From: JAHEJB01 sp041748175
GTDB lineage: Bacteria > Bacteroidota > Rhodothermia > Rhodothermales > Rubricoccaceae
Direction: 5' to 3'
NCBI GenBank assembly: GCA_041748175.1
Contig: JBGTDU010000012.1
Span: 1-32,549 of the forward strand
Length of the DNA: 32,549 nt
In this document: positions 1 through 7,660 of the stretch, piece by piece
Layout of the letters: each line of letters starts with the position of its first letter
Numbering within the stretch: the stretch's first letter is position 1
Made by a program: the position numbers and the translations under genes
The notes under the pieces: generated by a model
Database searches by the model: none
Told to the model about the DNA's origin: nothing
What the model saw: only the letters and a program-made list of their open reading frames with translations

Positions 1-297
<297 letters not shown>

Positions 298-315
298 AGA
301 CTTCGCTATTGGGCG

Positions 316-331
316 GCGCGGCCCGCCGCGC
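316..331 (+). promoter_or_regulatory. GC hairpin in the tuf-rpsJ spacer
   Basis: Perfect 6-bp stem GCGCGG/CCGCGC (316-321 with 326-331) with a 4-nt loop. It is followed by TTCCCCTTA rather than a run of T, so it is not a convincing terminator. It could be an attenuator or an mRNA end-stabilising structure between tuf and the S10 operon; the role is inference. Confidence 0.4.
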
Positions 332-355
332 TTCCCCTTATTACCACGCTATACG

Positions 356-664
356 ATGTCCAACCAGAAGATTCGAATCAAGCTCAAGTCGTACGACCAC
401 ACGTTGGTTGACAAGAGCGCCGAAAAAATCATCCGTACGGTAAAATCTACGGGTGCGGTAGTTAGTGGACCCATTCCGCTTCCGACCCGCAAGCAGATAT
501 TCACGGTGCTCCGTGGGCCTCACGTAGACAAAAAGGCACGCGAGCAATTCGAATCCCGCTCCCACAAGCGGCTGATCGACATCCTTTCCACCTCTTCAAA
601 AACCGTCGATGCACTGATGAAGCTTGAGCTTCCCAGTGGCGTCGATGTCGAAATCAAGGTTTGA
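356..664 (+). CDS. rpsJ: 30S ribosomal protein S10 (uS10)
   Basis: A 102-residue protein of standard S10 length with the N-terminal RIKLKSYDH motif and GPIPLPT in the exposed loop. S10 belongs to the 30S head and, in many bacteria, also acts with NusB in antitermination. It starts the S10 cluster. The start ATG at 356 has no Shine-Dalgarno sequence (leader TACCACGCTATACG). The next gene is not rplC, as would be normal, but an unrelated lipoprotein. Confidence 0.97.
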   Translation: MSNQKIRIKLKSYDHTLVDKSAEKIIRTVKSTGAVVSGPIPLPTRKQIFTVLRGPHVDKKAREQFESRSHKRLIDILSTSSKTVDALMKLELPSGVDVEIKV

Positions 665-689
665 GTCGCAGCGCTTGCTGCGCGTTCTG

Positions 690-1232
690 ATGCATCGCTT
701 TTACACCCATATTGTACTTCTCAGTACGTTCGTGGTCACCTCCGTCCTTGCGGTCGGCTGCGATTCGTCGACCACTACGCGGGCTGATGCCGAGTTGATC
801 ATCGGTTCGTGGATCGGATCCAGCCTCAATGTGGATCTTCTGGGCCCTTTGCCGTCCGTCGCGATCCCGAATGTTGACCCATCGGTTGCCTCGGTTGCCT
901 TCGGCCCAGGCAGCGCATTCTCACTTGCTTTCGACCCGGAGGACAACGCGACGCTTGGCATTCCCAACACCGGGGTGAACGTCCCGCTTCCGGATCAGGT
1001 AACGCTGATGGGGACGTTCACGCTAAATGAAGCGGCAAAGACGATCTCGTTGGCCAGATCGGGCATCCCCGCAGCACTTCTGCTTGATTACGAATTTCGA
1101 GGCGACAATGATCTCGAACTGATCGCCAATACGCCCGAAGAATTTGCCGATTTACTTGGTCTCGCATCCTCGGATGCGGCTGCCCTTGCAAGTGTCATAG
1201 ATGGCGGATCCATACGATTCGATCGTCAATAA
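690..1232 (+). CDS. Predicted lipoprotein inserted between rpsJ and rplC
   Basis: From the ATG at 690 the frame gives 180 residues beginning with a signal peptide (MHRFYTHIVLLSTFVVTSVL) and a plausible though imperfect lipobox AVGC with the cysteine near residue 24, followed by DSSTT. In-frame upstream starts (TTG 624, ATG 645) lie inside rpsJ and would put a charged stretch before the hydrophobic core, so 690 is preferred. The mature part has GSWIGSSLN and later GTFTLNEAAKTISL and LDYEFRGDNDLEL, a spacing of beta strands reminiscent of lipocalin-like lipoproteins; that fold is a guess. It lies on the operon strand, 25 nt after rpsJ and 33 nt before rplC, so it is probably cotranscribed with ribosomal genes. 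I do not recognise the family. Confidence 0.75.
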   Translation: MHRFYTHIVLLSTFVVTSVLAVGCDSSTTTRADAELIIGSWIGSSLNVDLLGPLPSVAIPNVDPSVASVAFGPGSAFSLAFDPEDNATLGIPNTGVNVPLPDQVTLMGTFTLNEAAKTISLARSGIPAALLLDYEFRGDNDLELIANTPEEFADLLGLASSDAAALASVIDGGSIRFDRQ

Positions 1233-1265
1233 CCCATCCACGCTTAACTTAATCTACCGATTACA

Positions 1266-1895
1266 ATGAGCGGAATACTTGGCCGAAAAATCGGCATGAC
1301 AAGCGTTTTCGATGACGGAGGCCGTTCAGTGGTCTGCACCGTCATTGAAGCCGGTCCCTGTGCGGTGACGCAGGTAAAAACTGAAGAGGTGGATGGCTAC
1401 CGCGCCGTGCAACTCGCCTTCGGGCACAAGAAGGCCAAACGAACGACCAGGGCACTGATGGGCCACTTCGAGAAGGCGGGCGTTGATCAGCGTCGGCATC
1501 TTGTAGAGTTTCGTGACTTCGTTTCCAACGACTCCGTCGAGCTAGGGCAGAATCTGATCATAAACGACGTGTTTAAGGAAGGCGAGACCGTCGATGTTGT
1601 TGGAACGAGCAAGGGCAAAGGCTTTCAAGGTGTCGTGAAACGCCACGGTTTTGCAGGAGTGAACGACGCCACGCACGGCCAGCACAATCGGCAGCGCGCC
1701 CCCGGTTCAATCGGGCAGGCGTCTTACCCTGGCAAAGTGCTCAAGGGCACGAAGATGGGTGGCCGAACCGGCGGCGACCGTGTAACCGTGAAGAATCTCA
1801 ACGTCGTCCGCATCCTTGCCGACCAGCATTTGATGCTCGTTAAAGGCGCTGTGCCCGGACCGACGAACGGCCTTCTCGAGATCCACAAAATCTAA
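1266..1895 (+). CDS. rplC: 50S ribosomal protein L3 (uL3)
   Basis: 209 residues, the normal bacterial length. It starts MSGILGRKIGMTSVF and contains the highly conserved segment GSIGQASYPGKVLKGTKMGG, whose glutamine is the site methylated by PrmB in proteobacteria. L3 is an early-assembling 23S rRNA-binding protein whose long loop approaches the peptidyl transferase centre. The start at 1266 has an A-rich leader (CTACCGATTACA) without Shine-Dalgarno sequence. Confidence 0.97.
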   Translation: MSGILGRKIGMTSVFDDGGRSVVCTVIEAGPCAVTQVKTEEVDGYRAVQLAFGHKKAKRTTRALMGHFEKAGVDQRRHLVEFRDFVSNDSVELGQNLIINDVFKEGETVDVVGTSKGKGFQGVVKRHGFAGVNDATHGQHNRQRAPGSIGQASYPGKVLKGTKMGGRTGGDRVTVKNLNVVRILADQHLMLVKGAVPGPTNGLLEIHKI

Positions 1896-1935
1896 GTGAA
1901 TGCGTGACAACGCAGCTTAGGTACGAAGAACTACC

Positions 1936-2616
1936 ATGAAACTTTCTGTTTACAACCGCGACGGCAACAAGACGAAGCGCAGCGTCGAACTCGACGATGC
2001 GATCTTCGGGATTGAGCCGAACGACCACGTGATCTGGCTTGATGTGCGTGCCATTCAGGCGCACGGTCGTCAGGGAACGCACAAGACCAAAGAGCGCAGC
2101 GAAGTGGCCAAATCAAGGCGCAAGCTTTATCGCCAGAAGGGAACAGGAAACGCTCGGGCGGGCGATGCGAAGAGTCCGCTCCGCAAAGGCGGCGGCACCA
2201 TCTTTGGGCCCAAGCCGCATGAGTATCGTCTCGGCGTCAACCGTAAGACGCGCCAACTGGCGCGGCGCTCCGCACTTGCGCACAAGATGGCGGGCGAAAG
2301 CATCCGGATTGTCGAAGACTTTTCGATGGACGTTCCAAAGACGAGCGAAGTCGCCTCGATTCTGTCGGCTCTGGACCTAACAGGTCGCAAGGTATTGCTG
2401 CTCACAGCGGACTCCGCCGAAACCCTGTACCGCGCCGGCCGCAACATCCCCAAGTTCGCAGTGCTCCCCGCCGCTCAGGCATCGACGCTTGACATCATGG
2501 AAGCACACATCGTGGTCCTGATGGAAGGTGCCATCGAATCCCTGAACGATGCGCTGCGGCCAGCCGCCAAAGCAATTATCACCCAAGCTCCTGCCGCGGA
2601 AGCCGAAGCCGCCTAA
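1936..2616 (+). CDS. rplD: 50S ribosomal protein L4 (uL4)
   Basis: 226 residues. The long internal loop that lines the peptide exit tunnel is clear (GTGNARAGDAKSPLRKGGG, followed by FGPKPHEY). The C-terminus carries a short Ala/Glu tail (PAAEAEAA). In E. coli L4 is also the autogenous repressor of the S10 operon; nothing in this window shows whether that holds here. It lies 40 nt after rplC and 23 nt before rplW. Confidence 0.96.
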   Translation: MKLSVYNRDGNKTKRSVELDDAIFGIEPNDHVIWLDVRAIQAHGRQGTHKTKERSEVAKSRRKLYRQKGTGNARAGDAKSPLRKGGGTIFGPKPHEYRLGVNRKTRQLARRSALAHKMAGESIRIVEDFSMDVPKTSEVASILSALDLTGRKVLLLTADSAETLYRAGRNIPKFAVLPAAQASTLDIMEAHIVVLMEGAIESLNDALRPAAKAIITQAPAAEAEAA

Positions 2617-2639
2617 GGCTCTGTTGAACTGAACGAATC

Positions 2640-2936
2640 ATGGCCAAGTCGATCCTGATCAAACCCATCGTCACCGAAAAGATGACACGCCTTACCGAGG
2701 AAGGGCGGCACTACGCCTTCCAGGTGGCAAGGGACTCTAACAAAATCGAAATCCGCAAAGCCGTGGAAGCACGCTACCCCGGCGTGGACGTCAAGGAAGT
2801 GCGGACGATGATTGTTCGCGGCAAACGCAAGCGTCAGATGACGAAGCGTGGCGCGATGGAAGGCCGAAAGGCTGCCTACAAAAAGGCCATAATCACTTTG
2901 AATTCTGGCGAGATCGACTTTTTCGAGAGTGTCTAG
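2640..2936 (+). CDS. rplW: 50S ribosomal protein L23 (uL23)
   Basis: 98 residues, starting with the family pattern ILIKPIVTEKMTRL and containing KIEIRKAVEARYPGVDVKEV. L23 sits at the tunnel exit and is the docking point for trigger factor and SRP. The internal basic loop RGKRKRQMTKRG is the rRNA-contacting arm. The length is ordinary and no extension is seen. Confidence 0.96.
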   Translation: MAKSILIKPIVTEKMTRLTEEGRHYAFQVARDSNKIEIRKAVEARYPGVDVKEVRTMIVRGKRKRQMTKRGAMEGRKAAYKKAIITLNSGEIDFFESV

Positions 2937-2968
2937 CGACTACGCACCACGCATTACGCTTTAGAACC
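2937..2968 (+). repeat. rplW-rplB spacer with ACGCAxxACGC repeat
   Basis: The 32-nt spacer contains CTACGCACCACGCATTACGC directly before the rplB start. The same ACGCATTACGC-type sequence recurs in the spacers at 7586-7660, 25237-25312 and 27484-27593, so it is a member of a dispersed intergenic family. Confidence 0.55.
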
Positions 2969-3799
2969 ATGGCAATACGCAAGCTCAAGCCGATGACGCC
3001 CGCTCAGCGGCAGCAGTCCGTCTCAGCGTTCGACACGATTACGAAGTCGGCGCCCGAGAAAAGCCTGCTTGCGCCGCTGACAAGAAAAGGCGGACGTAAC
3101 AACACCGGGCGAATAACGTCGCGCCACCAGGGTGGAGGGCATAAACGCCGCTACCGCATTATCGATTTCAAGCGCAACAAATTTGGAATACCGGCCAAGG
3201 TTGCGTCGATTGAGTACGACCCGAACCGAAGTGCGCGCATTGCGCTGTTGGTTTACGCGGACGGCGAGAAGCGGTATATCGTTGCCCCGGACAAGATCGA
3301 GGTTGGCCAGCTTTTATTCAGTGGCCCGGACGCTGCCCCGGAGCGCGGCAACTGTCTTCCATTGGCCAACATTCCGCTCGGCACGGTGGTGCACTGCATC
3401 GAAATGATTCCTGGCAAAGGCGCGCAGCTGGCTCGTTCTGCTGGCACGTTCGCGCAGCTCACTGCCCGCGAGGGCAAACACGCCACGCTACGCCTACCAT
3501 CGGGTGAGATTCGGATGGTACCGGCGCAGTGTTTGGCAACGATCGGGACGACATCCAACCCCGATCACATGAACATTGAGATCGGCAAAGCCGGCAGAAG
3601 CCGGTGGCTGGGTATTCGCCCGCAAACCCGAGGCGTTGCCATGAACCCTGTCGATCACCCGATGGGCGGTGGCGAAGGCAAAGCCTCCGGCGGCCACCCC
3701 AAGAGTCCATGGGGCCAGATGGCCAAGGGCTTCAAAACCCGCAAGAAGAAGAAAGCTTCCAGCAAGTTCATCGTCCGCCGCCGCGGTAATAAGCGGTAA
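2969..3799 (+). CDS. rplB: 50S ribosomal protein L2 (uL2)
   Basis: 276 residues, standard length. The conserved C-terminal signature with the functionally important histidine near the peptidyl transferase centre is present (MNPVDHPMGGGEGKASGGHP), as are TSRHQGGGHKRRYR near the N-terminus and the basic tail KTRKKKKASSKFIVRRR. The leader is TTTAGAACC before ATG 2969, without a Shine-Dalgarno sequence. Confidence 0.97.
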   Translation: MAIRKLKPMTPAQRQQSVSAFDTITKSAPEKSLLAPLTRKGGRNNTGRITSRHQGGGHKRRYRIIDFKRNKFGIPAKVASIEYDPNRSARIALLVYADGEKRYIVAPDKIEVGQLLFSGPDAAPERGNCLPLANIPLGTVVHCIEMIPGKGAQLARSAGTFAQLTAREGKHATLRLPSGEIRMVPAQCLATIGTTSNPDHMNIEIGKAGRSRWLGIRPQTRGVAMNPVDHPMGGGEGKASGGHPKSPWGQMAKGFKTRKKKKASSKFIVRRRGNKR

Positions 3800-3816
3800 G
3801 GCACCTCGTACAAAAC

Positions 3817-4095
3817 ATGGCACGTTCGCTTAAAAAAGGTCCTTTCATTGCGTTCAAGCTCCGCCAAAAGGTGGATGACATGAACGCCAGTGGCAAGAAA
3901 AAAGTGATCAAGACATGGAGCCGCGCTTCCATGATCAGCCCCGAGATGATCGGGCACACCCTCGCTGTTCACAATGGCAAGCAGTTCGTCCCGGTCTATG
4001 TGACCGAGAACATGATCGGCCACCGTCTTGGCGAGTTCGCGCCGACGCGCACTTTCCGCGGCCACGCCGGTACGACAAAGGACAAGCGCCGATAA
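3817..4095 (+). CDS. rpsS: 30S ribosomal protein S19 (uS19)
   Basis: 92 residues. It starts with the near-invariant MARSLKKGPF and contains WSRASMISPEMIGHTLAVHNG and GEFAPTRTFRGH, both diagnostic for S19. S19 forms a complex with S13 in the 30S head and contacts A-site tRNA. It is 17 nt after rplB and 20 nt before rplV. Confidence 0.97.
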   Translation: MARSLKKGPFIAFKLRQKVDDMNASGKKKVIKTWSRASMISPEMIGHTLAVHNGKQFVPVYVTENMIGHRLGEFAPTRTFRGHAGTTKDKRR

Positions 4096-4115
4096 TCCTC
4101 TTTCTCGAAGTAACT

Positions 4116-4478
4116 ATGCAAGCACGCGCACGCCAACAATACATCCGGAGTTCGCCTCGAAAGATGCGGATTGTTGCGGATGTGGTTCGTGGCCAGAACG
4201 TCGAGAAGGCGCTCAATACGTTGCACTTCATGACGCAGAAAGCCGCTCGCCCAATCGAGAGAATCATTCACTCCGCGGTTGCCAACCTCATTGACCAGAA
4301 CCCACAAGAGCGCGTCGACGAGACAGCGCTCATTGTAGCGGAAATCAAAGTTGACGAGGCCCCGTTTCTCAAGCGCTTCCGCCCCGTTTCGAGGGGTCGC
4401 GCCCATCCAATCCTCAAGCGATCGAGCCACCTGACCGTTGTTGTCGGAATGCCCGAGCAAACAGTAGATCAGGCTTAA
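4116..4478 (+). CDS. rplV: 50S ribosomal protein L22 (uL22)
   Basis: 120 residues from ATG 4116. The frame is open further upstream through rpsS, but family homology begins at MQARARQQYIRSSPRKMR, so the longer frame is rejected. The tunnel-lining hairpin is seen as RFRPVSRGRAHPILKRSSHL. L22 and L4 together form the narrowest part of the exit tunnel. The gene ends 6 nt before rpsC. Confidence 0.95.
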   Translation: MQARARQQYIRSSPRKMRIVADVVRGQNVEKALNTLHFMTQKAARPIERIIHSAVANLIDQNPQERVDETALIVAEIKVDEAPFLKRFRPVSRGRAHPILKRSSHLTVVVGMPEQTVDQA

Positions 4479-4484
4479 ACAGAT

Positions 4485-5279
4485 ATGGGTCAGAAAACAA
4501 ATCCAATAGGCTTTCGCCTTGGCGTCATTCGCGGTTGGGATTCCAACTGGTACACGGACGGTAGCTATGCCAACAAACTTGTCGAAGACGATCAGATCCG
4601 CAAGTACCTCCAGGCCCGCCTTAAGCGTGCGGGCCTCAGCCGCGTGGTCATCGAACGCACCCCGAAGCGTGTCATCATCACGCTGCACACGTCTCGGCCT
4701 GGCGTCGTCATAGGGCGCGGTGGCGCGGAAGTAGAGAAACTGCGTGAGGAGCTCAAGAAGCTGACCGAGAAAGACATCCAGATCAACATAAACGAGATAA
4801 AGAGGCCCGAGCTGGACGCCAGCCTCGTGGCGCAGAACATCGCCCAGCAGCTTGAAGGACGTATTTCGTTTCGCCGCGCCATGAAGCAGTCGCTCGGCGC
4901 TGCCATGCGCATGGGCGCACAGGGAATCCGCATCAAGCTTTCAGGTCGCCTCGGCGGTGCCGAGATGGGCCGTACCGAGCAGTACATGGAAGGGCGCGTG
5001 CCACTCCACACACTTCGTGCGGATGTCGACTACGCAGATGCGACGGCTTTCACCGTTTATGGCACCACGGGTGTAAAGGTCTGGATTTTCCACGGTGAGA
5101 TCATCGGCAAGCCCGACCTTAGTCCCAACGCATACGCGCAGCGCCAGGCCGCGACTGCGCCGCCGCCGCCCGAGCGCCGTAGACGGACAGGTGAAGACAA
5201 GCCGGATCGTAGCCGTGGTGGCCGAGGACGCGGACGCGGTGGGCGAGGACAAGACGGTGGCAACCAGTCGGGTTTGTAG
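4485..5279 (+). CDS. rpsC: 30S ribosomal protein S3 (uS3) with Arg/Gly-rich tail
   Basis: 264 residues against about 210-235 in most bacteria. The core is normal: MGQKTNPIGFRLG at the start, the KH-type segment RPGVVIGRGGAEVEKLR, and the GRLGGAEMGRTE motif. After about residue 215 comes a proline run followed by a low-complexity Arg/Gly tail of roughly 35 residues (for example RGGRGRGRGGRGQDGG). S3 lines the mRNA entry site and has helicase activity with S4 and S5. The tail could add nonspecific RNA contact there; that is inference. Confidence 0.95.
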   Translation: MGQKTNPIGFRLGVIRGWDSNWYTDGSYANKLVEDDQIRKYLQARLKRAGLSRVVIERTPKRVIITLHTSRPGVVIGRGGAEVEKLREELKKLTEKDIQININEIKRPELDASLVAQNIAQQLEGRISFRRAMKQSLGAAMRMGAQGIRIKLSGRLGGAEMGRTEQYMEGRVPLHTLRADVDYADATAFTVYGTTGVKVWIFHGEIIGKPDLSPNAYAQRQAATAPPPPERRRRTGEDKPDRSRGGRGRGRGGRGQDGGNQSGL

Positions 5280-5311
5280 CCCAGCATCCTCTAAAAAACA
5301 GACTGAGACTC

Positions 5312-5317
5312 AGGAGA
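5312..5317 (+). promoter_or_regulatory. Shine-Dalgarno-like site before rplP
   Basis: AGGAGA ends 6 nt before the rplP ATG at 5324. This is the only clear, correctly spaced Shine-Dalgarno match I see before a gene of the ribosomal cluster; the other leaders are A/C-rich without one. It also supports ATG 5324 over the in-frame ATG at 5330. Confidence 0.55.
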
Positions 5318-5323
5318 TAGACC

Positions 5324-6133
5324 ATGTTGATGCCCAAGCGGACGAAGTTCCGCAAGATGCAGAAAGGCCGTATGAAGGGCCTCGCACAGCGGGGCGCCAG
5401 GGTCGATTTCGGCGACTTTGGTATCAAGGCGCTGGAATCGGGCTGGCTTACCAGCCGCCAGATTGAAGCCGCCCGTATTGCAATGACGCGCAACATGAAG
5501 CGCGCAGGAAAGGTGTGGATTCGCGTTTTCCCTGATAAGCCCATCACCAAAAAGCCTGCAGAAACCCGCATGGGTAAAGGCAAAGGCTCGCCAGAGCATT
5601 TCGTGGCGGTTGCAAAAGCGGGCCGCATTCTCTTCGAGGTCTCCGGTGTCGACGAGGAACTGGCGCACGAATCGATGCGACTCGCCATCCAGAAGCTCCC
5701 AATCAAATGCAAGGTTGTCGCCCGGCCCGACTACCACACGTATATCTCCAAAGATGCCGTGCAAGGGGAGGACACTTCGATCAAGGTTGCCATCACATCC
5801 AACGACCTCACCAAGATTTATGGGCTCGGCAAGCCAGTGGCGGCTCTGCTGGAAGATGCAGGCATCGCAACCTTCGCGGACCTGGCCGGCACGACGGCGG
5901 ATCGTCTTCTCCAGATGGTTGATAGCGATGACCCCGAGGCGGCAGCCCAGACCGTGGATCGCTGGCTTCGGCAAGCGCGCTTTCTTGCCGATGGCGCAGA
6001 TGATGAACTCAACGAGTATGTCGAGTCTCTGCGGGAAGAAGATGGAAACGTGATCGCGACGCAGGCCGATGAATCGGTGCCTGCCGACGAGCCCCTCGCG
6101 GCAAGCGACGCCGCCGACGAAACGCCCGAGTAA
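5324..6133 (+). CDS. rplP: 50S ribosomal protein L16 (uL16) with C-terminal helix-hairpin-helix-like domain
   Basis: 269 residues, about twice the usual 136-140. Residues 1-142 are a normal L16 (MPKRTKFRKMQKGRMKGLA, GKGKGSPEHFVAVAKAG, LPIKCKVVARPDY). After a linker, residues 160-241 form an extra domain beginning NDLTKIYGLGKPVAALLEDA, then GIATFADLAG, then RWLRQARFLADG and LNEYVESLREEDG. The G-x-G hairpin followed by GI-TFADLA is the pattern of small helix-hairpin-helix domains. Residues 242-269 are an acidic tail. The same domain is on L17 in this window. L16 sits near the A site and central protuberance, so the extra domain would be at the subunit interface side; its job is unknown. Confidence 0.95.
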   Translation: MLMPKRTKFRKMQKGRMKGLAQRGARVDFGDFGIKALESGWLTSRQIEAARIAMTRNMKRAGKVWIRVFPDKPITKKPAETRMGKGKGSPEHFVAVAKAGRILFEVSGVDEELAHESMRLAIQKLPIKCKVVARPDYHTYISKDAVQGEDTSIKVAITSNDLTKIYGLGKPVAALLEDAGIATFADLAGTTADRLLQMVDSDDPEAAAQTVDRWLRQARFLADGADDELNEYVESLREEDGNVIATQADESVPADEPLAASDAADETPE

Positions 6134-6159
6134 CCCAGTTTATAAAGCGCCTCCCTACC

Positions 6160-6363
6160 ATGAAGTCAAAAGAAATACGCGATCTCTCCGAGCAGGAGAT
6201 TGAGCAGCGCATCAAAGATGACGAGCACGAGATCAGCACGCTCGCATTCCAGCAAGCGATTGCAGGGCTCGAGAACCCGCTCATCCTCCGTACCCGACGC
6301 CGCGAAATCGCCCGTTTGAAAACCATTCTCGCAGAAAAACGAGCTGAGGCCATCGAGGCCTGA
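6160..6363 (+). CDS. rpmC: 50S ribosomal protein L29 (uL29)
   Basis: 67 residues, ordinary L29 length. It begins MKSKEIRDLSEQEIEQRI and has the antiparallel helix pair ending in the conserved basic motif RTRRREIARLKTILAEKR. L29 lies beside L23 at the tunnel exit. It is 26 nt downstream of rplP, with no Shine-Dalgarno sequence before ATG 6160. Confidence 0.95.
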   Translation: MKSKEIRDLSEQEIEQRIKDDEHEISTLAFQQAIAGLENPLILRTRRREIARLKTILAEKRAEAIEA

Positions 6364-6443
6364 GTCGACGGGTGCTCACAACCCAGTCACAAACCCACGT
6401 AGTTGGTGAGGTCTTGGCTCACCAAGCGAATAGCAGAACCGCA

Positions 6444-6725
6444 ATGACAGAAATCGAAATTCAGGAGGCCCCCGCCCGCCGTTCGCGCAAGCAACGTGTA
6501 GGGCTCGTTGTCTCCGATAAAATGGACAAGACCATCGCCGTCGCAATCGAGCGACAGGTGAAGCACCCCATCTACGGCAAGTTCGTCAAGAAGACGACAA
6601 AGCTGAAGGCGCACGACGAAACGAACGACGCGAAAGAGGGCGACACCGTCCGCATTCAAGAAACACGACCACTTTCCAAGACGAAGCGTTGGCGCCTCGT
6701 TGAGGTGATTGAACGCGCACGATAA
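6444..6725 (+). CDS. rpsQ: 30S ribosomal protein S17 (uS17)
   Basis: 93 residues from ATG 6444. S17 homology begins at RKQRVGLVVSDKMDKTIAVA, preceded by a short MTEIEIQEAPARRS extension typical of the family. An in-frame upstream start near 6372 would add residues without homology, so it is not used. KHPIYGKFVKKTTKLKAHDE and ETRPLSKTKRWRLVEV are diagnostic. S17 is a primary 16S rRNA binder of the 30S body. Confidence 0.94.
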   Translation: MTEIEIQEAPARRSRKQRVGLVVSDKMDKTIAVAIERQVKHPIYGKFVKKTTKLKAHDETNDAKEGDTVRIQETRPLSKTKRWRLVEVIERAR

Positions 6726-6788
6726 CCCAATGCTGAACGACCTGTGCCGGGCCGCATTCGCGCCCGCCACCACATTCTCGGACATCCT

Positions 6789-7157
6789 ATGATCCAGCAG
6801 GAATCCCGACTCTCCGTCGCCGACAACAGTGGCGCAAAGGAAGTGCTCTGCATTCGCGTGCTCGGCGGCTCGAAGCGTCGCTACGCCAGCATTGGCGACA
6901 AAATCGTCGTAACGGTCAAGAATGCCATTCCAGGCGGCAACGTGAAGAAGGGCGAGGTGTCGCGTGCGGTTGTCGTGCGAACCAAGAAGGAATACCGCCG
7001 CAAGGACGGCTCTTATATCCGCTTTGATGAGAATGCGGCCGTGCTTCTCAACGAAGCCGACGAGCCACGCGGCACGCGCATTTTTGGGCCTGTGGCCCGC
7101 GAACTTCGCGACAAGCAATTCATGCGCATCGTATCCCTCGCCCCCGAAGTCCTCTGA
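6789..7157 (+). CDS. rplN: 50S ribosomal protein L14 (uL14)
   Basis: 122 residues, exactly the family length, starting MIQQESRLSVADNSGAKEVL. Family blocks seen: IRVLGGSKRRYASIGDKIVV, VRTKKEYRRKDGSYIRFDEN and GTRIFGPVARELR. L14 forms part of an intersubunit bridge and the binding site of the silencing factor RsfS. The frame is open back to 6744 but the family start is at 6789. Confidence 0.97.
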   Translation: MIQQESRLSVADNSGAKEVLCIRVLGGSKRRYASIGDKIVVTVKNAIPGGNVKKGEVSRAVVVRTKKEYRRKDGSYIRFDENAAVLLNEADEPRGTRIFGPVARELRDKQFMRIVSLAPEVL

Positions 7158-7198
7158 TTAGGAGCACGAAATCCGAAATCCTAAATCCGAAATCGAAC
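7158..7198 (+). repeat. rplN-rplX spacer of ATCCGAAATC repeats
   Basis: Most of this 41-nt spacer consists of TCCGAAAT units (7172-7179 and 7186-7193, with a variant TCCTAAAT between them), ending just before the rplX ATG. The same units precede rpsM (13995-14024) and the gene at 28425. An AGGAG at 7160-7164 is about 35 nt from the start codon and is too distant to serve as a ribosome binding site. Confidence 0.6.
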
Positions 7199-7585
7199 AT
7201 GCCCAGAACAAAGAACAAACAGAAGAAGCTCCACATCAAAAAGGGGGAGACGGTGATGCTCAACAAGAACGTCACGTCGGCGAAAGAACTCGGCATGGAC
7301 CGCCTGAAAGGGTTTTCCGGCCGCGTGTTGAAGGTGTATCCCAACACGAACCGCGTCATTGTTGAAGGCGTCAATGTGCGTCTCCGCCACACCAAGCCCA
7401 ACCAGACCTACCCGCAGGGTGGCCGAATTGAGAAGGAGATGCCGATCCACATTTCCAACGTTCAGCCCATCGACAGCAATGGAGACGCGACGCGAATCGG
7501 CCGGAAAAGTGTGGTGGACGTTGACACCGGAAAAGGCCGCTGGGTTCGCTACGCCAAAACCACAGGCGAAGAACTAGACAACTAA
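7199..7585 (+). CDS. rplX: 50S ribosomal protein L24 (uL24)
   Basis: 128 residues. The KOW motif region is seen at the N-terminal side (HIKKGETVMLNKN, then GFSGRVLKVYPNTNRVIVEG) and the family segment NVRLRHTKPNQTYPQGGR follows. L24 is an assembly initiator of the 50S subunit. The C-terminal third (IGRKSVVDVDTGKGRWVRYA) is longer than in E. coli, as in many Bacteroidota-type L24 proteins. Confidence 0.95.
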   Translation: MPRTKNKQKKLHIKKGETVMLNKNVTSAKELGMDRLKGFSGRVLKVYPNTNRVIVEGVNVRLRHTKPNQTYPQGGRIEKEMPIHISNVQPIDSNGDATRIGRKSVVDVDTGKGRWVRYAKTTGEELDN

Positions 7586-7660
7586 CGAACTATAGCGTAA
7601 TGCGTTGTGCATCAGTGTACAACGCTACGAAATGCGCACTACGAAACACGCACTAGACCG
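7586..7660 (+). repeat. rplX-rplE spacer with hairpin and ACGCA-type repeats
   Basis: The 75-nt spacer contains a perfect 7-bp stem GCGTTGT/ACAACGC (7602-7608 with 7619-7625) with a 10-nt loop. After it come GCGCACTACGAAACACGCACTAG, related to the ACGCATTACGC family in other spacers. No T-tract follows, so this is more like an mRNA processing or translation-tuning structure, or a degenerate repeat, than a terminator. Confidence 0.5.

Noticed and set aside
624..689. Upstream TTG/ATG starts for the lipoprotein between rpsJ and rplC
   Set aside because: They overlap rpsJ and would bury the signal peptide behind about 20 charged residues.
3996..4688. Minus-strand open frame of 230 codons opposite rplV/rpsC
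   Set aside because: It lies antisense to two certain ribosomal genes and shows no recognisable motif. Long antisense frames are expected in GC-rich coding DNA.
7160..7164. AGGAG as ribosome binding site for rplX
   Set aside because: It is about 35 nt upstream of the start codon, too far for Shine-Dalgarno function.
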